From CAZEJK01 sp964512045 (GTDB taxonomy: Bacteria; Acidobacteriota; Thermoanaerobaculia; Thermoanaerobaculales; Sulfomarinibacteraceae), in contig CAZEJK010000318.1 in assembly GCA_964512045.1 (NCBI GenBank), positions 1 to 5,730 on the forward strand: a stretch of 5,730 nucleotides of DNA, read 5' to 3'. Made by a program: the position numbers and the translations under genes. Below the pieces are notes generated by a model. It made no database searches. It saw only the letters and a program-made list of their open reading frames with translations, and was not told the DNA's origin. Shown one piece after another: positions 1 through 4,596 of the stretch (positions are counted from its first letter, which is position 1; each line of letters starts with the position of its first letter).

Positions 1-1520
1 AGGTCGCCGTCGATCCGGAACCTGCCGGTGTCGACGATCTTGCCGGGGTTGAGCACGCCTCTCGGATCGAAGATGCCCTTCACCGAGCCGGTGGCAGCGG
101 TCAGTGTCTCGCCGAGGTGCGATGCGAGGTACTCCGTGCGGGCAATCCCGACACCGTGCTCGGCGGCGATCGATCCGCCGAGGTCGGCACAGATCTCGGA
201 GACGCTGTCGGCCACCTGCCGGAACAGCTCGAGGTCGCGCGCGTCGTGCAGGTCCAGCACCGGCCGCACGTGCAGCTCGCCCGAGCCGGCATGACCGTAG
301 AACGACGCCTCGAGACCCAGTGGGTCGAGCACACAGCGGAGACGACGCACGTACTCCGGCAGATCGCGCGGCCGCATGCAGACGTCCTCGATCGCCGTGG
401 CCGGCTTGGCGGGCCCGGGACGGCCGGTGAGAAGTGACAGGCCCGCCTTGCGGACGCTCCAGACCATCTGCTGCTCCACGCTGCTGCGACACACGATGCT
501 GCGCTCGCCGAGCCCCATCGCAGCCACGGTCTCCGCCTGATCGAGACCCTCTTCGAACAGCTCCACCAGCAGGAGCGCCTCGGCCGGTTGTCTGTCCAGC
601 CCGAGGAGCTCGCGCTGTCGGGCGAACGCCCGTTGTCCTCGCGTCTGGTCGAGGAGAATCCGATCGATGTGCTCGATCGCTGCGGGAGCGAGACCGCCCA
701 GCTCCACCGACGCGTCCATGGCGTCGGCGATGGAGCCGAAGAACAGCACCACCAGCGATCGGTTCGGCGGTAGCGGCACCAGATCGAGCACCGCGCGGGT
801 GACCACCGCGAGCGTGCCTTCACTGCCCGCGATGAGCTGCTCGAGCGTTCCGGCCCGAAGGTACTTCTCCAGGCCGTAGCCTGGCCATCGTTTGACGATG
901 TCCGGCGGGCGGGCACGGCTGATCTCGTCGGCGAGAGGCGCCAGGACCGAGCGCAGCCGGCCCTCCAGAGGCTCGAGGGCGTCGTGATCGCGGCCCACCC
1001 ACGCGATCGTGCCGTCGGCACGAACGATCTCCAGCGCGGCAACGTGGCGCGACGTGGTGCCGTAGACCGGGGCGTTGGCGCCGGAGGAGTCGTTGCCGAT
1101 CATCCCGCCGACGGTGGCTCTGGAGCTGGTGGCCACGTCCGGACCGAACCAGAGCCCGAGCGGCCGGGCAGCGGCGTTGAGCTCGTCGAGCACGGCTCCA
1201 GGACCCACGTGTGCCTGGCGGCGTTCATGATCGATCTCCAGCTGGCCGCGGCTGCGGCGAGCCATGTCGAGGATCAGCCCTTCGCCGAGCGCGCCTCCGA
1301 CCAGCCCCGTCCCTGCACCACGCGGAGTGATCGCAAGCTCGTGCTCTGCGGCTGTGCGGATCAGATCGGAGCACTCGGCGGCGTCCCGCGGGAACGCCAC
1401 GGCTGCCGGCTCGAGCTGGTAGATCGACGCATCCGTGGCGTACAGCTGGCGAGTCAGGCGATCGGTCCTGACGTCACCAGCGGCGTTCAGTGCGGACAGG
1501 AGGCGTGGCGAGAGCTCCAT
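1..1520 (-). CDS. FAD-linked 2-hydroxyacid oxidase/dehydrogenase (GlcD/YdiJ-like), C-terminus cut off by window edge
   Basis: The 506 visible residues read without interruption from an ATG at 1520-1518 to the left edge. They match the FAD_binding_4 (PCMH-type) plus FAD-oxidase_C architecture of glycolate oxidase GlcD, D-lactate dehydrogenase and YdiJ. Visible motifs: PRGAGTGLVGG (66-76), the FAD-contacting GGMIGNDSSGA (138-148), GSEGTLAVVTRAVLDLVPL (232-250), YGHAGSGELHVRP (408-420), GGSIAAEHGVG (448-458) and FDPRGVLNPGKIVD (484-497). Family members oxidise 2-hydroxyacids such as lactate, glycolate or 2-hydroxyglutarate using FAD; the substrate cannot be told from sequence. The GRPGPAKPATAIEDV segment (366-380) and HVRPVLDL resemble the long YdiJ-type enzymes, which carry a C-terminal 4Fe-4S/CCG half, so the gene may continue well beyond the edge (inference). 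Oddities: D144 where Asn is usual, and a short linker between LLLVELFEEG (316-325) and the VWSVRKAG segment (353-360). No Shine-Dalgarno is visible before the ATG. It lies 58 bp downstream of the sensor kinase on the same strand. Confidence 0.9.
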   Translation of the reverse strand, partial: MELSPRLLSALNAAGDVRTDRLTRQLYATDASIYQLEPAAVAFPRDAAECSDLIRTAAEHELAITPRGAGTGLVGGALGEGLILDMARRSRGQLEIDHERRQAHVGPGAVLDELNAAARPLGLWFGPDVATSSRATVGGMIGNDSSGANAPVYGTTSRHVAALEIVRADGTIAWVGRDHDALEPLEGRLRSVLAPLADEISRARPPDIVKRWPGYGLEKYLRAGTLEQLIAGSEGTLAVVTRAVLDLVPLPPNRSLVVLFFGSIADAMDASVELGGLAPAAIEHIDRILLDQTRGQRAFARQRELLGLDRQPAEALLLVELFEEGLDQAETVAAMGLGERSIVCRSSVEQQMVWSVRKAGLSLLTGRPGPAKPATAIEDVCMRPRDLPEYVRRLRCVLDPLGLEASFYGHAGSGELHVRPVLDLHDARDLELFRQVADSVSEICADLGGSIAAEHGVGIARTEYLASHLGETLTAATGSVKGIFDPRGVLNPGKIVDTGRFRIDGD

Positions 1521-1531
1521 ACTCGCGGAGC

Positions 1532-1537
1532 ATTGTA
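1532..1537 (-). promoter_or_regulatory. Candidate -10 box for the FAD oxidase gene
   Basis: On the minus strand this reads TACAAT, five of six matches to TATAAT. It ends 11 nt before the oxidase ATG, so a typical start point would leave a leader of only about 4-5 nt. No convincing -35 is seen; TTGGAT lies 19 bp upstream and matches weakly. The absence of a Shine-Dalgarno sequence fits a nearly leaderless transcript. This is pattern matching only. Confidence 0.4.
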
Positions 1538-1547
1538 CCGGCGCAGT

Positions 1548-1569
1548 CGGTCGGCCATCCAACCGACCG
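1548..1569. repeat. Inverted repeat (7-bp arms, 8-nt loop) between the kinase and oxidase genes
   Basis: CGGTCGG at 1548-1554 is perfectly complementary to CCGACCG at 1563-1569, with an 8-nt loop. It starts 10 bp beyond the kinase stop codon and lies upstream of the oxidase -10-like box. No T-run follows on the minus strand, so it is not a standard intrinsic terminator. It could be an attenuating stem after the kinase gene or an operator near the oxidase promoter; both are inferences. Confidence 0.4.
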
Positions 1570-1578
1570 GGCGGTGCG

Positions 1579-3978
1579 TCACCGGTGCGGCGAGGCGGAG
1601 CGACTCAAGGCCGCGCGCACCGCCTCGAGGAGCTGCTGATGGGTGTACGGCTTCTCCAGGATGGGCTCGTCTTCCGGTGGGGGCTCCGGCGAGCTGGCGT
1701 TGCCTCCCGATGAGAGCAGCACTCGAACCGATGGGGCGGCCTCGCGGATCCGCTCGGCCGCTTCGAGTCCGGTGGCGCCGGGCATGCTGAGATCCAGAAT
1801 GGCGACGGCCGGCTTCTCGTGCCCGCCGGTGGCGATTCGTACCGCTTCGAGGCCGTCGCTGGCTGTGAGGACCCGGTAGCCGGCGCGCTCGAGAACCCTC
1901 TTCGCCGCGGTTCGTATCTGGACGTCATCATCAGCAACCAGGATCGTTTGCGTTGCCGTCTCGGCGAGCGTGCCGGCGTCGTCCGAGGTCGTGGACGGTG
2001 CGGTGTGCTCCGCTGCCGGCAGGTAGATATCGAACAGGCTGCCTGCGCCGGGCTCGCTGGTCACCTGGATCAGGCCTCCGTGCTGCTCCACGATTCCGTA
2101 CACCGTTGCCAGGCCGAGGCCGGTGCCTTCGCCCACGTCCTTGGTGGTAAAGAACGGCTCGAACAGCTTGTCGAGAACCCTCTCGCCCATGCCGTGACCG
2201 TCGTCGGCCACCGACAGACGAACAAAGCGACCCGGCCTGGCCCACGGCCGACTGACGCACTCCTCCTCGGTGAACACGGTGACATCGGTTGTGATGGTGA
2301 TGTTCGCGCAGCGCGCGTCACGAGCGTTGACGCACAGGTTCATGAGGATCTGCTCCACCTGCCGCGGATCAGCTCGGGCTTCGGTGCCGTCACAGCCAGG
2401 GAGGAGCTCCAGTGCGACCTTCTCGCCGATGAGTCGTCGGATCATGGCGAGAGCATCGGAGATCGTGGCGTCGAGATCGAGGTTGACTGGTGTCATCGGC
2501 GCCTGGCGGCTGAAGGTCAGCAGCTGTCGAACCAGCGTGGCGGCTCGGCCGGCGCTCGTGCGAGCTTCCAGGAGATCGCCGCGGATCGGGTTGTCCGTCG
2601 GAACCTCGTCGAGAACGAACTCGAGGTTGGTGACGATCGTCTGCAAGATATTGTTGAAGTCGTGTGCGATACCGCCAGCCAGCTGTCCGACCGCCTGCAT
2701 CTTCTGCGACTGGCGGAGCTGCTCCTCCAGTCGTTTGCGGTCGGTCACGTCGCGACCGATACCGATGATCGCGATGATCGTGCCAGCTTCATCCACGACG
2801 GCCGTGTCCACCCAGGCGATCCAGCGCCAGCCGTAGCGGGTCAACGCGCGCTGCTCGATGTACACGGTGTGCGGTGGATTCTCCAGCTGAGCGACAGCCC
2901 GGGCGGTGGCTTCGCGGTCATCAGGGTGCACGAGCGGCATGTACTCCTCGCCGAGGAGATCCGACTCGGCAATGCCGAACAGATCGCAGTACGAAGGGCT
3001 GGCGAACAGGAACCGCCCGTCTGCGCCGACCTTGACGACCAGGTCCTGCTGGTTCTCGACCAGTAGCCGGTACTTTGCCTCGCTCTCCTCGAGCAGGAAG
3101 TGGCGGCGCACGAGGCCGTGCACGGCCAGCGACAGGACTCCGGCAAGGAGCAGCGCGATCGCGGCGAGCAGTGCCTCGACGACGGCGCCGGCGTGGCGGT
3201 CGCTGGAGGGTGCAACGCGCAGCGACCACGATCGGTTGGCGATCTGGACAGGGGTGTTGATCACACCCTGCCAGTCGGATGGCCGGCTGTCATCTGCGTG
3301 GGCGGTTGCCAGCAGACCTTCGTGGTCGAGCAGCGCAACCCGAAACCGGTTCTGAAGCACGGCGGGTCCCGCGATCGTCTCCATCAGCGTGTCGACGCGA
3401 AAGACACCGTTGACGAAGCCGATGATCTGACCGTTCTCGTCGCGTACCGCCCGGTAGGTGGTGAGCCCGACACCTCCCTGGAGAAGGTCGATCCGACCGG
3501 TTGCCGAAAGCCGGTCCGTGGTCTCCGCGATCGCCAATGCACGCGGCACGCCTGGGCTCGGGTGGTCATGAAGATCCGCCCCCAGTGCCTCCTTGTTGCT
3601 CGCCTCGGGCACCACGATCTCTATGACCCAGTCTGCGTCGATCCAGTTCAGTGCCTGGAACCCCTTGTACAGCTCGATCATCCGGTTGGCGTACGTACGG
3701 AACGCCTGCTCGTTGCCGAGGAAGTCCTGTGTCCAGCGGACGCCCGTGTGCTCGACGACGGCGGTTCGAGACTCGATCCAGTCCTCCATGCGCAGCCGGA
3801 TCTGCTCGGCAGTGAGGCGTGTCTCCAACGTGAGCCGTTCGGCCTCGGCTCGGACGGAGGCCTGCCACAGCCAGAGCAGCGCAGCCCCGGAGAGCGCGAA
3901 GATGGCGACAGGCAGCCACCAGCTCCACCGGCGGCGTGCATGGACCGCGTGTCCCAGGTTGGATGCAGCAGCTTCCAT
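1579..3978 (-). CDS. Membrane hybrid sensor histidine kinase: CHASE-like sensor, PAS, HisKA, HATPase_c, C-terminal receiver
   Basis: A 799-residue protein. A short N-terminal cytoplasmic tail is followed by a membrane segment at about 20-38. An extracytoplasmic region at about 45-258 looks like CHASE (GFQALNWID at 106-114, IGFVNGVFRVDTLM at 186-199). A second membrane segment lies at about 266-290. A PAS/PAC domain follows at about 298-415. The HisKA H-box GGIAHDFNNIL has phospho-acceptor H439. The ATPase domain shows N-box LMNLCVNARDA (N547, N551), G1 DDGHGMG (592-598), F-box FEPFFTTK (606-613) and G2 GEGTGLGLA (616-624). The receiver at about 678-793 has acidic residues D683-D685, phospho-acceptor D729, S756/S757 and K776. 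All catalytic residues are present, so autophosphorylation and transfer to its own receiver are expected. The ligand is unknown. No separate response regulator or HPt protein is visible, so the output target is unknown. The ATG has no clear Shine-Dalgarno sequence, but it is the only ATG that supplies the first membrane segment in frame. The receiver carries a Pro/acid-rich stretch at 760-772. Confidence 0.95.
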   Translation of the reverse strand: MEAAASNLGHAVHARRRWSWWLPVAIFALSGAALLWLWQASVRAEAERLTLETRLTAEQIRLRMEDWIESRTAVVEHTGVRWTQDFLGNEQAFRTYANRMIELYKGFQALNWIDADWVIEIVVPEASNKEALGADLHDHPSPGVPRALAIAETTDRLSATGRIDLLQGGVGLTTYRAVRDENGQIIGFVNGVFRVDTLMETIAGPAVLQNRFRVALLDHEGLLATAHADDSRPSDWQGVINTPVQIANRSWSLRVAPSSDRHAGAVVEALLAAIALLLAGVLSLAVHGLVRRHFLLEESEAKYRLLVENQQDLVVKVGADGRFLFASPSYCDLFGIAESDLLGEEYMPLVHPDDREATARAVAQLENPPHTVYIEQRALTRYGWRWIAWVDTAVVDEAGTIIAIIGIGRDVTDRKRLEEQLRQSQKMQAVGQLAGGIAHDFNNILQTIVTNLEFVLDEVPTDNPIRGDLLEARTSAGRAATLVRQLLTFSRQAPMTPVNLDLDATISDALAMIRRLIGEKVALELLPGCDGTEARADPRQVEQILMNLCVNARDARCANITITTDVTVFTEEECVSRPWARPGRFVRLSVADDGHGMGERVLDKLFEPFFTTKDVGEGTGLGLATVYGIVEQHGGLIQVTSEPGAGSLFDIYLPAAEHTAPSTTSDDAGTLAETATQTILVADDDVQIRTAAKRVLERAGYRVLTASDGLEAVRIATGGHEKPAVAILDLSMPGATGLEAAERIREAAPSVRVLLSSGGNASSPEPPPEDEPILEKPYTHQQLLEAVRAALSRSASPHR

Positions 3979-4032
3979 CTTTGTGCCATGCCGGCGACGA
4001 CGCAGAGCCCGGGCCGGCCGAGAGATGACCTC

Positions 4033-4038
4033 AGTATA
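4033..4038 (-). promoter_or_regulatory. Candidate -10 box for the sensor kinase gene
   Basis: On the minus strand this reads TATACT, five of six matches to TATAAT. It lies 54 nt before the kinase ATG, giving a leader of about 48 nt. No good -35 hexamer sits 16-18 bp upstream; that stretch is C-rich. It is the best promoter-like element in the 147-bp gap between yciH and the kinase, which otherwise holds only weak stems (such as CCAGA/TCTGG just past the yciH stop) and no T-run terminator. Confidence 0.35.
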
Positions 4039-4125
4039 GGGGGTTCAGTCCGTTTGCGGGAGGGACGGGAGTCAGTACCGGTGGGTCAGGTCAGGGACCA
4101 GAGTCGACGATCTGGAAGCTGGCTG

Positions 4126-4485
4126 CTACCCCTTGACCTTCCAGCCGCGATCCTCGAGCAACTGGCGGATGGTGTCGCGTTGATCCCCCTGGATCTCGAC
4201 GCGATCCTCGACGACGGTGCCGCCGGTTCCGCACGCCTTCTTGAGGTCCTTGGCAAGCTGCTTGAGAAACTCGCTGTTGCGCGGAAGGTCCTCGACGACG
4301 GTGACCTTCTTGCCTCGCCGGCGAGCGGTCTCCAGTCGGAGGCGAGCCGTGATCCTGTCCGGCACGGGTTGCTCGAGGCGGTTGGAGCAGTGACAGGAGG
4401 CGATCGGCCAGCCACAGCCAGGGCAGGTGCGACCGGTTTCGGTCGAGTAGACGGTGCGGTTGCGTCGATCGGATCCACGTCCCAT
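4126..4485 (-). CDS. yciH: SUI1/eIF1-family translation factor YciH, with a four-cysteine N-terminal cluster
   Basis: A 119-residue protein of the SUI1 (eIF1/YciH) family, small cytoplasmic proteins that act on the 30S subunit and influence start-site fidelity. The N-terminus has the bacterial YciH signature TVYSTETGR (11-19). It is followed by C21-x2-C24-x6-C31-x-C33, a likely zinc-binding knuckle that E. coli YciH lacks but archaeal aIF1 and many other bacterial homologues have. The SUI1 fold spans about 45-118: RRGKKVTVVEDL (56-67), LAKDLKKACGTGGTV (77-91) and VEIQGDQRDTIRQLLEDRGW (96-115), all close to the family consensus. The GTGGTV and IQGD-RD motifs are intact and the length is normal. 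AGGA lies 7 nt before the ATG at 4485-4483 and would serve as Shine-Dalgarno. The gene is divergent from pheS, sharing a 111-bp intergenic region, and lies 147 bp upstream of the kinase. Its physiological role in bacteria is not well settled. Confidence 0.94.
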   Translation of the reverse strand: MGRGSDRRNRTVYSTETGRTCPGCGWPIASCHCSNRLEQPVPDRITARLRLETARRRGKKVTVVEDLPRNSEFLKQLAKDLKKACGTGGTVVEDRVEIQGDQRDTIRQLLEDRGWKVKG

Positions 4486-4491
4486 GTCGGT

Positions 4492-4497
4492 ATCCTA
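4492..4497 (-). promoter_or_regulatory. TAGGAT element before yciH: Shine-Dalgarno, leaderless -10 box, or both
   Basis: The minus strand reads TAGGAT, then 6 nt, then the yciH ATG. AGGA is well spaced to be a ribosome-binding site. TAGGAT also matches TATAAT at four of six positions, at the distance typical of leaderless genes (TANNNT followed by about 6-7 nt and the start codon). No clear -35 is seen 16-18 bp upstream. The sequence alone does not decide which reading is right; the Shine-Dalgarno reading is the simpler one. Confidence 0.4.
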
Positions 4498-4509
4498 CCC
4501 TGGCGCCGC

Positions 4510-4537
4510 TTGACAGCGCGGCACGGCTCCCCATACT
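4510..4537 (+). promoter_or_regulatory. Predicted sigma70-type promoter of pheS
   Basis: A perfect TTGACA -35 hexamer (4510-4515) is followed after 16 bp by CATACT (4532-4537), four of six matches to TATAAT. The predicted start is near 4544, giving a pheS leader of about 53 nt. It is the strongest promoter match in the window. It overlaps the upstream region of the divergent yciH, so the two genes could compete for or share control. Confidence 0.6.
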
Positions 4538-4545
4538 CGCTCAGA

Positions 4546-4586
4546 CGGGCCGTGGCCCGAGACCCAAGCGGGTCGGCCGGCGGCCG
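4546..4586 (+). promoter_or_regulatory. Three tandem small hairpins in the pheS leader
   Basis: Three perfect 5-bp stems follow one another almost without spacers. The first is CGGGC/GCCCG (4546-4550, 4555-4559, loop CGTG). The second is GACCC/GGGTC (4561-4565, 4570-4574, loop AAGC). The third is CGGCC/GGCCG (4574-4578, 4582-4586, loop GGC). The third touches the Shine-Dalgarno GGGGAG (4586-4591) and shares one base with the second stem, so those two cannot both be fully paired. This could tune pheS translation. High G+C makes short stems easy to find by chance, and no T-box or Phe-rich leader peptide is present. Confidence 0.35.
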
Positions 4587-4596
4587 GGGAGTCAGC

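Noticed and set aside
101..1042. Minus-strand open frame of 313 codons in the oxidase region
   Set aside because: It is in a different frame from the real oxidase, whose FAD-binding motifs are continuous; its own translation is Arg/Ser-rich and without motifs.
984..1790. Plus-strand open frame of 268 codons across the oxidase start and the kinase end
   Set aside because: It overlaps two well-supported genes on the other strand, has no recognisable domain and looks like low-complexity Arg/Ala/Gly shadow sequence.
1819..3066. Long plus-strand open frame (415 codons) inside the kinase gene
   Set aside because: It lies wholly antisense to a kinase with every catalytic motif intact, its translation shows no recognisable domain, and long antisense frames are expected at this G+C content.
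3979..4125. Possible intrinsic terminator after yciH
   Set aside because: Only short stems (CCAGA/TCTGG and GGTC/GACC) are present and neither is followed by a T-run on the minus strand.
4538..4596. T-box riboswitch or Phe leader peptide before pheS
   Set aside because: The leader is only about 53 nt, lacks the conserved T-box sequence and has no Phe-rich reading frame or terminator.
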